This document shows positions 17,169 through 29,119 of a stretch of DNA of 64,000 nucleotides, one piece after another. Numbering within the stretch: the stretch's first letter is position 1; every line of letters begins with the position of its first letter. Location: contig NZ_SDDV01000005.1 in NCBI RefSeq assembly GCF_014773545.1, positions 147,896 through 211,895 of the forward strand, written 5' to 3'. A program made the position numbers and the translations under genes. Source of the DNA: Hydrogenophaga sp. (GTDB lineage: Bacteria > Pseudomonadota > Gammaproteobacteria > Burkholderiales > Burkholderiaceae_C). The notes beneath the pieces are model-generated. The model was not told the DNA's origin. It saw only the letters and a program-made list of their open reading frames with translations, and searched no databases.

Positions 17169-17660
17169 ATGCGTCGCGACCCCGTGACCGCCTTCGTGGC
17201 CTTAGGCGCCAACCTGGGCGACCCCGAGCAAGCCCTGCGCCATGCGCTGGCGGCACTGGTGCAAACCGCTGGCGTGCAGTTGCTGCAAGCCTCCAGCCAG
17301 TACCGCAGCGCACCGATAGACGCCAGCGGGCCCCATTACCACAACGCGGTGGCGGCAGTGTCCACCACCCTGAGCGCGCCCGAACTGCTCACCGCCCTGC
17401 AAACCCTGGAACAACAAGCCGGGCGCCAGCGTGCGCAGCGCAACGCGCCACGCACGCTCGACCTGGACTTGCTGTTGTTTGGCAGCGCACGCATCGAATC
17501 GCCCTGGCTCACCGTGCCGCACCCGCGCATGTGGAGCCGCGCTTTCGTGCTGCTGCCACTGGCCGAATTGGCACCCGAATGGGTGAGTGAGCAGCAGTTG
17601 CAAGCGGTACGCCAGCAAGTGATCGAGCGGCTTGCGAACGGGCCAGACGCGCTGGTGTAG
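17169..17660 (+). CDS. folK: 6-hydroxymethyl-7,8-dihydropterin pyrophosphokinase
   Basis: FolK transfers pyrophosphate from ATP to the pterin in folate synthesis. The 163-residue protein fits the usual length. It has FVALGANLGDP at the N-terminus, the substrate loop SSQYRSAPID, the central PRTLDLDLLLFG (two metal-binding aspartates) and VPHPRMWSRAFVLLPLAEL. The start at ATG 17169 sits 34 bases after pcnB. The pcnB-folK order is widely conserved. Confidence 0.94.
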   Translation: MRRDPVTAFVALGANLGDPEQALRHALAALVQTAGVQLLQASSQYRSAPIDASGPHYHNAVAAVSTTLSAPELLTALQTLEQQAGRQRAQRNAPRTLDLDLLLFGSARIESPWLTVPHPRMWSRAFVLLPLAELAPEWVSEQQLQAVRQQVIERLANGPDALV

Positions 17661-17745
17661 CGTTGCGCGCTTGATGGCACCAATAAAACCGATCAATTGG
17701 CGTGTGCGTCCGAACGCCATGCGCTGCTTGCTGGTCTGAGCCGGC

Positions 17746-18270
17746 TCAAGCCGGCTTGCGCCTCAGCCACAGCAGCAGCGCAAACGATACGATCGCGACA
17801 AAGCTCAGAAACGACCAGTTGGCGATCGACAGTCCAAGAAAAGTCCAGTCGATCTTGGTGCAATCTCCGGTGCCGCGAAAAAGCATCGGTATGACCCGGC
17901 GCAGCGGAAAGGCCTCGATCATGCCAAAGAAGTCGCGTCCGCAGATGAGCACCTCGGGCGGGTACCACTGCAACCAACTCTGGCGCGCCGCCACTGCGGC
18001 GCCAAAAGAGGCCAGCACAGCCGTCAGCACCACACAGACGGCGCGCACCGTTGGCCCACGCACGGCCGCACCCGATGCCGCTGCCAGCGCCACCCCGATC
18101 AAAGCGTAGCGCTGCACAATGCACAGTGGACACGGCTGCAAGCCCAGCACGTGTTGCAAGTACAAACCAAAACCCAGCAGAGCAAGGCAAGCCAAAGCCA
18201 ACAGCGCCAGCCAGCGACGCGGGTGACGCGCCAGGCTGCTCCAAAGATTTTTGCAAAAAGTAAGAAACAA
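17746..18270 (-). CDS. dsbB: Disulfide bond formation protein B
   Basis: DsbB is the inner-membrane quinone reductase that reoxidises DsbA. The 174-residue protein has four transmembrane helices. The first periplasmic loop carries CPLC (47-50) and the second loop carries the other redox pair C110 and C137. This is the complete four-cysteine set. It is convergent with folK; no dsbA is next to it. Confidence 0.93.
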   Translation of the reverse strand: MFLTFCKNLWSSLARHPRRWLALLALACLALLGFGLYLQHVLGLQPCPLCIVQRYALIGVALAAASGAAVRGPTVRAVCVVLTAVLASFGAAVAARQSWLQWYPPEVLICGRDFFGMIEAFPLRRVIPMLFRGTGDCTKIDWTFLGLSIANWSFLSFVAIVSFALLLWLRRKPA

Positions 18271-18397
18271 ACCGGAATCCTGATTTTGATGAGCGCAAGG
18301 CCGACCCAGCCGCTACAGCCTTGCGCACGGTCAGCGACCGACCAGCGCTGCTGCGGTCAGATATTCTCCCTCACAAACAGTTCCCTGCGCCTGGGCT

Positions 18398-18418
18398 GAA
18401 ACGCCCGCCTACGGGCGC
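18398..18418 (-). terminator. Weak terminator hairpin after the sulfate-binding protein gene
   Basis: The arms CGCCCG (18402-18407) and CGGGCG (18412-18417) have a four-base loop. On the minus strand the hairpin is followed by TTTC just after the stop codon. The T-run is short, so the call is tentative. Confidence 0.4.
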
Positions 18419-18421
18419 CAC

Positions 18422-19435
18422 TTAGCGCCGGTCAAAAATCTGATCGAATACGGCTCCGGTGGCGAAATGTTCGCGCATGGCCGGACCCCAACCTCCAAAC
18501 GCCTGCTCGATCGTGAACAGATTCAGCCTGGGGAATTGCTTGCTGTGCTTGGCAAATGCCGTTTCGGAGCGCGGGCGGAAAAAATGCTTTCCCACAATGT
18601 CTTGCCCCACCTGGCTGTACAGATACTCCAGATAAGCGGTGGCGACGGCGCGCGTACCCCTTCTGTCTACATTTCGGTCCACCACGGTGACCGGTGGCTC
18701 GGCCAAAATGCTCAGCGACGGATAAACCAGCTCGAACGGTTCGGCTCCCAATTCCCGCTTGAGCAAGTGGGCTTCGTTTTCCCAGGAAACGAGCACATCG
18801 CCCTGGTTGCGTCTGGCAAAAGTGACCGAAGAGCCGCGTGCTCCGGTATCGAGCACCAACACGTTGCGATAGAGCCGAGTCACAAAATCCCTGGCCTGGG
18901 CTTGGCCACCAAAGCGGCGTCTGGCGAACTCCCAAGCCGCCAGGTAATTCCAGCGTGCACCACCGGACGTTTTCGGATTCGGCATGATGACCGATACGCC
19001 CGGCCGGACCAGATCGTCCCAATCTTTGATTCCCTTGGGGTTGCCGCGGCGTACCACCAGTATCATGGTCGAGGTGTAGGGTGAGCTGTTGTGAGGCAGG
19101 CGCTGTTGCCAGTTCTCGGGCACCCAAGCTCCGTTGACGTGCAACGCATCGATGTCAGCAGCCAGAGCCAGCGTGGCAACGTCGGCCGCGAGTCCGTCGA
19201 TAATGGAGCGCGCCTGCCTGCCCGAGCCGCCATGCGACTGGTCGACGCGCACAGCCTGGCCCGTTCTGGCATTCCAGTCACGGGCGAATGCCGCGTTGAA
19301 TTCAACGTACATTTCTCGCGTCGGATCGTACGATACGTTGAGTAAGGTCTGCGTTGATTGGGCCCGGCTTGCCAGCGTCGTCCCTGCCAGAGCCAGGGCC
19401 AGTGGAAGCTTGATAAAGTGGCGCCGTTGCGTCAT
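18422..19435 (-). CDS. Sulfate ABC transporter substrate-binding protein
   Basis: A 337-residue periplasmic binding protein of the Sbp/CysP type, with a signal peptide (MTQRRHFIKLPLALALAG, cleavage near ASRAQS). Typical family segments are LNVSYDPTREMYVEFN, VDQSHGGSGRQARS, DVATLALAADIDAL, PNPKTSGGARWNYLAAW and VLDTGARGSSVTFA. It captures sulfate or thiosulfate for the CysTWA importer, whose genes are not adjacent. AAGGGG lies nine bases before the ATG. The 134-base AT-rich gap upstream is the likely promoter region shared with yggX. Confidence 0.92.
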   Translation of the reverse strand: MTQRRHFIKLPLALALAGTTLASRAQSTQTLLNVSYDPTREMYVEFNAAFARDWNARTGQAVRVDQSHGGSGRQARSIIDGLAADVATLALAADIDALHVNGAWVPENWQQRLPHNSSPYTSTMILVVRRGNPKGIKDWDDLVRPGVSVIMPNPKTSGGARWNYLAAWEFARRRFGGQAQARDFVTRLYRNVLVLDTGARGSSVTFARRNQGDVLVSWENEAHLLKRELGAEPFELVYPSLSILAEPPVTVVDRNVDRRGTRAVATAYLEYLYSQVGQDIVGKHFFRPRSETAFAKHSKQFPRLNLFTIEQAFGGWGPAMREHFATGAVFDQIFDRR

Positions 19436-19569
19436 ATGGTTTTCCCCTTTAAAGTGACGGTCGAACTGCGGTGAGGGGAAGTTTATCGGCGCAAGCTAAA
19501 AACCAAAACGAATAAAAAATTATTTGTTTATATCAAATACACCTTGTAGTAACAAAAAGTCATACACTC

Positions 19570-19848
19570 ATGTCGCGCACCATCCACTGCATCAAACTCG
19601 GCAAAGAAGCCGATGGCCTGGACTTCCCACCCTACCCGGGCGAACTTGGCAAGCGCATTTACGAGCAGGTCAGCAAAGAGGCCTGGGCCGCATGGCTCAA
19701 GCACCAGACCATGCTGCTGAATGAAAACCGCCTCAACCTGGCCGATGCGCGGGCGCGCCAGTACCTGGCGCGGCAAATGGAAAAGCATTTTTTTGGCGAA
19801 GGCGCCGACGCAGCGGCCGGCTATGTGCCGCCACCCGGTCCGAACTGA
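19570..19848 (+). CDS. yggX: Probable Fe(2+)-trafficking protein
   Basis: A 92-residue cytosolic protein of the YggX family (PF04362). It has [27 protein letters not shown] at the N-terminus, with the conserved single Cys, and the basic [12 protein letters not shown] segment at the C-terminus. The family protects Fe-S proteins from oxidative damage and may handle iron. It is divergent from the sulfate-binding protein gene and is followed by mnmC(o). Confidence 0.93.
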   Translation: MSRTIHCIKLGKEADGLDFPPYPGELGKRIYEQVSKEAWAAWLKHQTMLLNENRLNLADARARQYLARQMEKHFFGEGADAAAGYVPPPGPN

Positions 19849-19876
19849 ACGGGCTCGGTTGAACCCAACTGCCGCT

Positions 19877-21076
19877 GTGTCTGAGTCAGCGGACCGTCAC
19901 GCCTTGGTGATCGGCGCCGGCCTGGCCGGTGCGGCCCTGTGCGCGGCGCTGACGCGGCGCGGCTGGCGCATCACGCTGCTGGAGGCCGCCGCCGGCCCGG
20001 CGCAAGCCGCCTCAGCGCTGCCGGTGGGCATGCTCAGCCCGCACCTGACGCGCGCGCCCACGCCCTTGTCGCGTCTGTGCGAACTCGGCCTGGCTGACGC
20101 CCGCGCCGAACTGGAGCAGTTGCTGGCGCCTGGTCAAGGCTGGCAGCCGTGCGAGGTGGACAACCTCGGCCACGCCAGCGGGCGCTGGCCGGCCGCCCTG
20201 GTGCGCCCAGCGGCGCTGGTGGCGGCCTGGCTGGCGCAGGCCAGCGCGCACCCGTCGTTCAAGGCCCGCTGGCAGACCCGCGTAGCCCGGCTGCTGCCAC
20301 CCGGCGGCGCGCCGGATGCACAAACACGCGGGTGGCGCGCGCTCGACGCCAATGGCTGCGTCGTCGCTCAGGCGCCGGTGGCGGTGGTGACGGCGGCATT
20401 TGGCAGTCTGGCCCTGCTGGGCGATTCGCTGCCCGGCCTGACCGCTGCGGCCCTGCCCTTGCGCCCGGTCAAAGGTCAGCTCAGCCTGGCCGCCTTGCGG
20501 GGCCCGGCGCTGGCGCCGCGTCCGCAGCGAAACAACGGTGTGTTCGTGCCCTGCTACCAAGACAGCGGGCTGGCACCGGCATGGCCCACGCGCATCTGGG
20601 CGATGGGATCGACCTACCGGCGCGGCGACGCCAGTTGCACAATCGAGTCGGAAGACCACGAACGCAACGCGCTCAGCCTGGCGGCCATCGACGCGGCGGC
20701 AGCGCTAGGCTTGCGGGACGCCGCTGCCAGCGGCGAATTGCTGGGCTGGGCGCAGGTGCGCTGCGCCTCGCTCGACCGGCTACCGCTGGTGGGCGCGCTG
20801 CCCGATCTCTCGGCCCTGCAGGCGCTGATGGAGCAAGCGGGTGCGCGGCGCGGCCGCCTGACGCTGGAGCAAACGCCGCGCTGGCCCGGACTGTTTGTGC
20901 TGGCGGCGCTGGGCTCGCGCGGGCTGACACTGGCGCATTGGTGCGCCGAGCGGCTGGCTGCGCGCATCGACGCCGAAGCCCCCTGCGCCCTTGACCCCGA
21001 TCTGCTGCGCGCGCTGGACCCAGCTCGCTTTGCCTGGCGACTGGCGCGCCAGCAACCCCGTCCCGCTGGCGCTTGA
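19877..21076 (+). CDS. mnmC: FAD-dependent cmnm5s2U34 oxidoreductase (MnmC C-terminal half)
   Basis: The oxidoreductase half of MnmC removes the carboxymethyl group from cmnm5(s2)U34 of tRNA. The 399-residue protein opens with a Rossmann FAD motif GAGLAGAALCAAL. It has the family segments LPVGMLSPHLTR, a late SLDRLPLVGALPD and LAALGSRGLTLAHWCAE. The methyltransferase domain that precedes it in the E. coli fusion protein is absent here. The start is uncertain: GTG at 19877 is chosen, and TTG at 19859 is also possible. The gene lies 28 bases after yggX. Confidence 0.85.
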   Translation: MSESADRHALVIGAGLAGAALCAALTRRGWRITLLEAAAGPAQAASALPVGMLSPHLTRAPTPLSRLCELGLADARAELEQLLAPGQGWQPCEVDNLGHASGRWPAALVRPAALVAAWLAQASAHPSFKARWQTRVARLLPPGGAPDAQTRGWRALDANGCVVAQAPVAVVTAAFGSLALLGDSLPGLTAAALPLRPVKGQLSLAALRGPALAPRPQRNNGVFVPCYQDSGLAPAWPTRIWAMGSTYRRGDASCTIESEDHERNALSLAAIDAAAALGLRDAAASGELLGWAQVRCASLDRLPLVGALPDLSALQALMEQAGARRGRLTLEQTPRWPGLFVLAALGSRGLTLAHWCAERLAARIDAEAPCALDPDLLRALDPARFAWRLARQQPRPAGA

Positions 21077-21103
21077 GACGCCTGCGGGACGGGGCTGCCA
21101 GGC

Positions 21104-21301
21104 TCAATCTGCAAGCCCAAGGCCAGCACCACCCGGTGCAGTCGGCCGATTGGGATCGCTGGCGTTGTCGGCAGTCGGATCGGTCGCATTCTCTGGCTCA
21201 TGCGGCTTGCCAGATGCCTTGGCCTTGAGCTTTTCTTCCTTCTTTTTCTTCTTGGCCAGCTCGCGCTGGCGTTTTTCGTAGCCGTAATTGGGTGTGGGCA
21301 A
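21104..21301 (-). CDS. Small conserved lysine-rich protein
   Basis: A 65-residue protein with a charged N-terminal half (MPTPNYGYEKRQRELAKKKK, then KKEEKLKAK) and a Pro/Asp/Asn-rich tail. The PNYGYEKRQRE start is familiar from short hypothetical proteins in many Burkholderiales genomes. It probably forms a helix and then a disordered tail. The function is unknown. It follows the PLP lyase on the same strand with a 35-base gap. Confidence 0.65.
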   Translation of the reverse strand: MPTPNYGYEKRQRELAKKKKKEEKLKAKASGKPHEPENATDPTADNASDPNRPTAPGGAGLGLAD

Positions 21302-21336
21302 AACAGTCTTTCGGGTCGGTTGATCAAAGGGAGAAG

Positions 21337-22521
21337 TCAGAGCACGTGTAAGGCCTGCGCCAGGTCGGCACGCAGGTCTTCGACGTTTTCCAGTCCGACG
21401 GCAAAGCGTACCAGAGCACCGGCGTGTGGCCAGGGTCGGGTTCGAATCGACGATACATCATAAGGGGCGCATAAACTGATCGGGCCAGCCCAGCTCCAGC
21501 CCAGGCGAAACAGGCGCAGACGATCGCACCAGTCGTCGATGCGGCGCTGATCCAGGGCCGGGTCGAACACCACGCTGAACAAACAGGCGGCGGCACTGGC
21601 GCTGCGTTGCCAGTGCGCGTGCCCGGGCGAGCCCGGCAGCGCCGGATGCAGCACCTGCGCCACGCCGGGCTGGCGGCTCATCCAGGCCGCCAATTCACGC
21701 GTGGCAGCGTCTTGCGCGTGGTAGCGCAGCGCCAGCGTGTTGAGTCCGCGCAGCACCAGTTCGGCGTCGTTGCCCGCCACGCCCAGACCCAGGCGCATAT
21801 GGGTCATCAACAATTGCTGGTGCAGCGCTGCGTCGCGTGTGACCACTGAGCCCATCAGCACGTCGGCGCCGCCGCTGGGGTATTTGGTGAGTGCCTGCAT
21901 CGAGACATCGACACCCAACTCAAAGGCCTTGAAGGCAACGCCAGCGCCCCAGGTGTTGTCGAGTGCGCTGACGATGGCACGCTGCGCCGAGCGGGCCGCG
22001 TTGGCTTGGCGCAGCGTCGCCACCAGTGCGGGCAGATCGGGAAATTCGAGCGTGATCGAGCCCGCCGCCTCCAGCCAGACCAGGCGCGTGGCCGGACTGA
22101 TTTTGGACGCCAGATCGGCCGCATCGAGCGCGTCGTAATAGCGGTGGCTGATGCCCCAGGCGGCCAGCTCGGTGGCGACAAACGATTTACCGGGGCCGTA
22201 GGCGTTATCCGGCAGCAGCACCTCGTCGCCACAGCGCAGCAAGGCCATGTCAACCAGCGTCAGCGCCGACAGTCCGCTGGGACACAGCACGCAAAAGCGC
22301 CCGCCTTCCAGCGTGGCAATGCGCTCTTCCAGCGTGAAGGTGGTGGGTGTGCCGTGCAGGCCGTAGGTGTAGCCGCTTTTGTCGGCCCACTGCCGCGTGC
22401 GCAGCGCATGCACGCTGGGAAAAATTACCGTCGAGGCTTTGTATACGCCGGGAGCGACGGCGTCAAACCCCTGCGGAGGACGATAGGGATGGTGAATCAG
22501 GTCGGTGGGTAATTCGCTCAT
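21337..22521 (-). CDS. metC: Cystathionine beta-lyase-like PLP enzyme
   Basis: A 394-residue enzyme of the Cys/Met-metabolism PLP family. It has YGLHGTPTTFTLEERIA, the SGLSALTLVDMALL segment, and the PLP lysine in SMQALTKYPSGGADVLMG. The TKYPSGG variant is typical of MetC-type cystathionine beta-lyases, which release homocysteine. The last 45 residues (GPISLCAPYD...) diverge from the usual GGFESLV motif, so the exact substrate is uncertain. ATG 22521 is used; TTG 22530 is also in frame. It lies about 100 bases after purA. Confidence 0.82.
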   Translation of the reverse strand: MSELPTDLIHHPYRPPQGFDAVAPGVYKASTVIFPSVHALRTRQWADKSGYTYGLHGTPTTFTLEERIATLEGGRFCVLCPSGLSALTLVDMALLRCGDEVLLPDNAYGPGKSFVATELAAWGISHRYYDALDAADLASKISPATRLVWLEAAGSITLEFPDLPALVATLRQANAARSAQRAIVSALDNTWGAGVAFKAFELGVDVSMQALTKYPSGGADVLMGSVVTRDAALHQQLLMTHMRLGLGVAGNDAELVLRGLNTLALRYHAQDAATRELAAWMSRQPGVAQVLHPALPGSPGHAHWQRSASAAACLFSVVFDPALDQRRIDDWCDRLRLFRLGWSWAGPISLCAPYDVSSIRTRPWPHAGALVRFAVGLENVEDLRADLAQALHVL

Positions 22522-22620
22522 GCCGGACAAGGCGTGAAACTGCGAAGTGTGGCAGCCGCACGCTGGGCGGCTTGACCCAGAGCAGCGCGCGGCGCAGCGC
22601 GGTGGCGGCGCGAACGCGGC

Positions 22621-25208
<2,588 letters not shown>

Positions 25209-25285
25209 GGGATTTTCGAACGCTGTTAAAAAAGGGATTTTACCGGGTCGGCGCAGCCGACCCGGGGTGGCCGAGCACTCCGCTC

Positions 25286-25483
25286 TCAGGCCAGCAACCA
25301 CCACAGCAACAAACCAGCCAGGATAGAGAGCAGTCCAAAGAAGCGCAATTGGCCGTCCTGTAGCCTGAGCATTTCGCCAAAGATACGCCGCCACCAGCGC
25401 GGCGCCAACAAAGGCAGCAAGCCCTCAAGAATGAGCACCAGCGCCAGCGCTGGCCAAAACACCTGCGCCAGCGACAACTCCAT
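25286..25483 (-). CDS. DUF2065 small membrane protein
   Basis: A 65-residue protein with two transmembrane helices (about residues 8-28 and 46-63) joined by a short positively charged loop ([11 protein letters not shown]), matching DUF2065 (YjeT-like). The family sits directly after hflC in many proteobacteria. Its function is unknown, but its position suggests a link to the HflKC complex or the membrane. It starts one base after the hflC stop. Confidence 0.85.
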   Translation of the reverse strand: MELSLAQVFWPALALVLILEGLLPLLAPRWWRRIFGEMLRLQDGQLRFFGLLSILAGLLLWWLLA

Positions 25484-26371
25484 TCAACGTGCTGCCTCGC
25501 TGCCGCGCATGGAGCGGAAGAATTCACCCGACGGGTCCAAAATCATGACGTCCGAACGGCTGGAAAAGCTGGCCTTGTAAGCTTCCAAGCTGCGGTAGAA
25601 CTGGGCGAACGCCGGGTCGCGCCCGAACGCATCGGCAAACAGTCTGGCAGCCTGTGCGTCGCCCTCACCTTTGACGCGCTGCGCATCGCCGTAGGCCTGC
25701 GAGACGATCACCTCGCGCTGACGATCGGCGTCGGCGCGAATCTGCTCACCCTCGGCAAAGCCGGTGGCGCGCAGCTCGTTGGCCACGCGCCGGCGCTCGG
25801 CCTCCATACGCAAAAAGACCGACGCGGTGATGCTCTCGACGTAATCGACGCGGGTGATGCGCACGTCGATGATGTCCATGCCCCAGGGTTTTTCGGCCCC
25901 ACGCACGGCAGACAGCACCGAACTCTTGACGTCGGCCATGAGCTGTTCGCGCTGGGTAGACAGCAATTCGGTGACGGTGCGCTTGTTGACTTCTTGCTGA
26001 AAGGCGCTGCGCACCACGCGGTTGAGCTGCAGGGCGCCGGCGCTCTCGTTGCGGCCGACGTTGCGGATATAGACCTCGGGCTCGCTGATGCGCCAGCGCA
26101 CGAACCAGTCGATCACTACGCGCTGCTTCTCGGCGGTCAGCATCGGCTCGGTATCGACGCTCTCCAGCGTCAACAGCCGCCTGTCGATATAAGAGACGTT
26201 TTGGAACGGCGGCGGCAGCTTGAAATTCAAGCCCGGATCGACCACCACGCGCTGAATCTGTCCCAACTGAAAAACCACGCCAAACTGGCGCTGATCGACG
26301 ACGAACAGCATCGAACTGCCGATCACCAACACCACCAGCACGCTGGCAAGAATGAAACCCAACTTGTTCAT
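25484..26371 (-). CDS. hflC: HflC, FtsH protease modulator
   Basis: HflC forms with HflK a large membrane-anchored SPFH/band-7 cage around FtsH. The 295-residue protein has an N-terminal signal-anchor (5-27), then a band-7 domain from VDQRQFGVVFQLGQI to the conserved RADADRQREVIVSQAYGDAQR helix. The C-terminal helices end in SDVMILDPSGEFFRSM. It is preceded by hflK with a 27-base gap. Confidence 0.95.
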   Translation of the reverse strand: MNKLGFILASVLVVLVIGSSMLFVVDQRQFGVVFQLGQIQRVVVDPGLNFKLPPPFQNVSYIDRRLLTLESVDTEPMLTAEKQRVVIDWFVRWRISEPEVYIRNVGRNESAGALQLNRVVRSAFQQEVNKRTVTELLSTQREQLMADVKSSVLSAVRGAEKPWGMDIIDVRITRVDYVESITASVFLRMEAERRRVANELRATGFAEGEQIRADADRQREVIVSQAYGDAQRVKGEGDAQAARLFADAFGRDPAFAQFYRSLEAYKASFSSRSDVMILDPSGEFFRSMRGSEAAR

Positions 26372-26398
26372 ATTTGACTCTCTAGGCGATGTGGTCGC

Positions 26399-27808
26399 TC
26401 AACGAATTTCACGCTCGCGCAAACGCGCAGTGGCAGCGCCCGCGGCGGGAACGGCCGGGGCAGCAGCCGGCGTGGCTGGCGCAGCCGCCGGGCCAGGCGC
26501 CGCCGTGGCGGCGGGCGCAGCGGTCATCTGCATGATTTTGTCCAGTGGCAGGAACAGCATTTGAGAACCTTGCCGGCTGTCGACCAAGACCTTGGTCACG
26601 TTGGAATAAATGTGCTGCATGGCGTCGGTGTGCATGCGCTCGCGCGTCACACGCGGCGCTTTTTGGTATTCAGCCAATACCGAACGGAAGCGCTGCGCGT
26701 CACCCTCGGCCTGCGCCACGATGCGCGCCTTGTAGCCTTGGGCTTCTTCCGTCAGACGCGCCGCCGCACCGCGGGCACGCGGCACCACGTCGTTGGCGTA
26801 GGCCTGGGCTTCGTTCCTGGCGCGCTCGCGCTCCTGACCGGCCTTGAGCACGTCGTCAAACGCGGCCTGCACCTGAGCCGGCGGGCGTACACCGCCTTGT
26901 TGCATGTTGATCGCCACCACCTCGATACCGACCCGGTAGCGATCCAGAATGGTCTGCATCAGTATGCGCACGCGCGGCGCAATCTGGTCGCGCTCTTCGG
27001 CCAGCGCGGCGTCCATTCTCATGCTGCCCACCACCTCGCGCACTGCAGTTTCGGCCGCTTGCACCACGGCCACGGCCGGGTCACGGGTCTCAAACAGAAA
27101 CGCGCGCGCGTCATTGAGCCGGTATTGCACCGCAAAGCGAATCTCGACAATGTTTTCGTCTGCGGTCAGCATGGCCGATTGCCGCAGGCCGGTGGCCGGC
27201 ACAATGCCTTCACCGCCGACGTCCACCGAGCGGATCTGGGTCACGAAAACGGTTTCGTGGCGCTGCATCGGAAACGGCAGCCGCCAATTGAAACCAGCGC
27301 CCACCGTGGCGTGGTATTTGCCAAACTGCGTGATGACGGCTTGCTGACCTTCTTGCACGATGAAAAAACCGGTGCCCAGCCAGATCAGAGCCGCCACACC
27401 GGCAATCAAGCCGGCGCCAATGCCGGTGACCTTGGGGCTGGGGTTGAAGCTGGGCAAACCACCCCCTGCACCGCCGCCACGGCCGCCAAATCCGCCACCG
27501 GAGCCGGGACGGCCACCTTTGCCGCCGAACAAACCGCCGAGCTTGCGGTTGAAGTCGCGCCAGAGCTCGTCGAGGTCGGGCGGACCCTGATTCGGGCGCT
27601 GACCCCGTGGGGGAGGCTGATCTTGCGGCGGCGGCCGATTTTCGTCGTCGCGACCGTCCTGCGGCTCTTTGCCCGGGCCATCGTCGCCGCGCCCCCAACG
27701 GGGATCGTTCAGGTTGAAAACGCCAAACAGGCTGCGCCCGCGCGAGCGGGCGGGCGCACGAGGGCCGGTCTCGGCTTGGCCGCCGGAGCTATGCAGATTC
27801 ACGTCCAT
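26399..27808 (-). CDS. hflK: HflK, FtsH protease modulator
   Basis: The partner of HflC. The 469-residue protein has an unusually long cytoplasmic N-terminus (about 125 residues) that is Pro/Gly/Asp-rich, with Gly-rich GGFGGRGGGAGGG repeats. A transmembrane helix (about 130-152) follows, then the band-7 domain starting FIVQEGQQAVITQFGKY, and the long helix with AEGDAQRFRSVLAEYQKAP. The tail is Ala/Pro-rich and ends in LREREIR. The ATG is at 27808, 44 bases after hflX. Confidence 0.93.
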   Translation of the reverse strand: MDVNLHSSGGQAETGPRAPARSRGRSLFGVFNLNDPRWGRGDDGPGKEPQDGRDDENRPPPQDQPPPRGQRPNQGPPDLDELWRDFNRKLGGLFGGKGGRPGSGGGFGGRGGGAGGGLPSFNPSPKVTGIGAGLIAGVAALIWLGTGFFIVQEGQQAVITQFGKYHATVGAGFNWRLPFPMQRHETVFVTQIRSVDVGGEGIVPATGLRQSAMLTADENIVEIRFAVQYRLNDARAFLFETRDPAVAVVQAAETAVREVVGSMRMDAALAEERDQIAPRVRILMQTILDRYRVGIEVVAINMQQGGVRPPAQVQAAFDDVLKAGQERERARNEAQAYANDVVPRARGAAARLTEEAQGYKARIVAQAEGDAQRFRSVLAEYQKAPRVTRERMHTDAMQHIYSNVTKVLVDSRQGSQMLFLPLDKIMQMTAAPAATAAPGPAAAPATPAAAPAVPAAGAATARLREREIR

Positions 27809-27852
27809 GGATCACCAACTTATATGTATCAAAACCACGCCATTGTGCCCAA

Positions 27853-29037
27853 TCAGGGCGCCACACTATCGATCCCGGACCCATGCGCCTGCGAACACGG
27901 AGTCACACCGCTAGGCTGCGCCAGCAACTGTGCCGTCAGCAGCGTGCGCAATTCGGGCAAACCCTGGCCACTGCGAGCGCTGAGGTGGATTCGAGGCACC
28001 GATTGACCTTGAAGTTCCATCATATCGACCAACACGTGGGGCGCCTGTGCCTGTGTCAGCGCGTCGAGTTTGTTGAACACCAGAATTTGCGGCAAGGTGT
28101 CGGCGCCGATGTCTTTGAGCACCTCTTGCACCGCAGCGATCTGCTCCGGCCAAGCCGGATTCGACGCGTCGACCACGTGCAGCAGCAAGTCGGCATCGGT
28201 GGCTTCTTGCAAAGTGGCGGCAAAGGCATCGATCAAGCCGTGCGGCAGGTCACGAATGAAGCCCACCGTGTCGGACAGGGAGACCGTGCGCGCGGCCTCG
28301 CCCAGGTAGAGCGCTCGCGTGGTGGTGTCTAGGGTGGCGAACAACTGGTCAGCCGCGTAGGCGCGCGCTTTCACCAGCGCGTTAAAAAGCGAGGTCTTGC
28401 CGGCGTTGGTGTAGCCGACCAGTGAAATGGTGAAGGTGTCGCGGCGCTCGCGCTGGCGGCGCTGGGTGGCACGCTGTTTCTTGAGCTTTTCCAGCCGGTC
28501 CTTGGTGCGCTTGATGGCTTGGCCTATCATGCGCCGGTCAAGTTCGATCTGGGTTTCACCCGGGCCACCGCGCAGGCCGATGCCGCCGCTTTGGCGCTCC
28601 AGGTGCGACCAGCGCCGCACCAGGCGGGTGCTGAGGTATTGCAGCCGCGCCAATTCGACCTGCAGTTTGCCCTCGAAACTGCGCGCGCGCTGGGCAAAGA
28701 TCTCCAGAATCAAGAGTGTGCGGTCATTCACCGGCAAACCCAGGTGGCGCTCCAGGTTGCGCTGTTGTGCCGGGCTGAGCGAGGGGTCGAACAACACCTC
28801 GCTGGCACCGCAGGACTGGGCCAGCAGCTTGATCTCGTCCGCCTTGCCAGAACCGACGAACAAGGCCGGGTCAGGGGCGCGGCGCTTGCAACTGACGCGC
28901 CCGGCAACGCGGTAGCCGGCCGTTTGCGCCAGCAAGCCGAGCTCGCTGAGCTCGGCGTCGAAATGCGGCAGGCCAAAGTCAACACCCACCAGAATGACCG
29001 ATGGCGTGACAGCGCCGGTGCTGACAGCGGTGCTCAA
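27853..29037 (-). CDS. hflX: GTPase HflX
   Basis: HflX is a ribosome-associated GTPase that splits stalled 70S ribosomes, important in heat stress. The 394-residue protein has the N-terminal HflX domain (VGSGKADEIKLL, SLSPAQQRNLE), the linker GPGETQIELDRR, and the G domain with G1 GYTNAGKTSLFN, G3 DTVGFIRDLPHGLIDAF and G4 NKLD. No ATG lies near the homologous start, and TTG at 29037 is the best candidate, so the N-terminus is approximate. Confidence 0.92.
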   Translation of the reverse strand: MSTAVSTGAVTPSVILVGVDFGLPHFDAELSELGLLAQTAGYRVAGRVSCKRRAPDPALFVGSGKADEIKLLAQSCGASEVLFDPSLSPAQQRNLERHLGLPVNDRTLLILEIFAQRARSFEGKLQVELARLQYLSTRLVRRWSHLERQSGGIGLRGGPGETQIELDRRMIGQAIKRTKDRLEKLKKQRATQRRQRERRDTFTISLVGYTNAGKTSLFNALVKARAYAADQLFATLDTTTRALYLGEAARTVSLSDTVGFIRDLPHGLIDAFAATLQEATDADLLLHVVDASNPAWPEQIAAVQEVLKDIGADTLPQILVFNKLDALTQAQAPHVLVDMMELQGQSVPRIHLSARSGQGLPELRTLLTAQLLAQPSGVTPCSQAHGSGIDSVAP

Positions 29038-29119
29038 ATCAGTGGCCCGCAGCGGCAGCCATGCGCGGGACGAGCGCGTGCGCAGTTGCGGCGCAGGTCT
29101 GAAAGCCAGAGAAAGAAAG

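Noticed and set aside
17739..17756. Terminator between folK and dsbB
   Set aside because: AGCCGGCTCAAGCCGGCT can fold, but the dsbB stop codon lies in it and there is no T-run on either strand.
19436..19569. CysB operator in front of the sulfate-binding protein gene
   Set aside because: The gap is AT-rich and such genes are often CysB-controlled, but no clear half-site pair could be seen.
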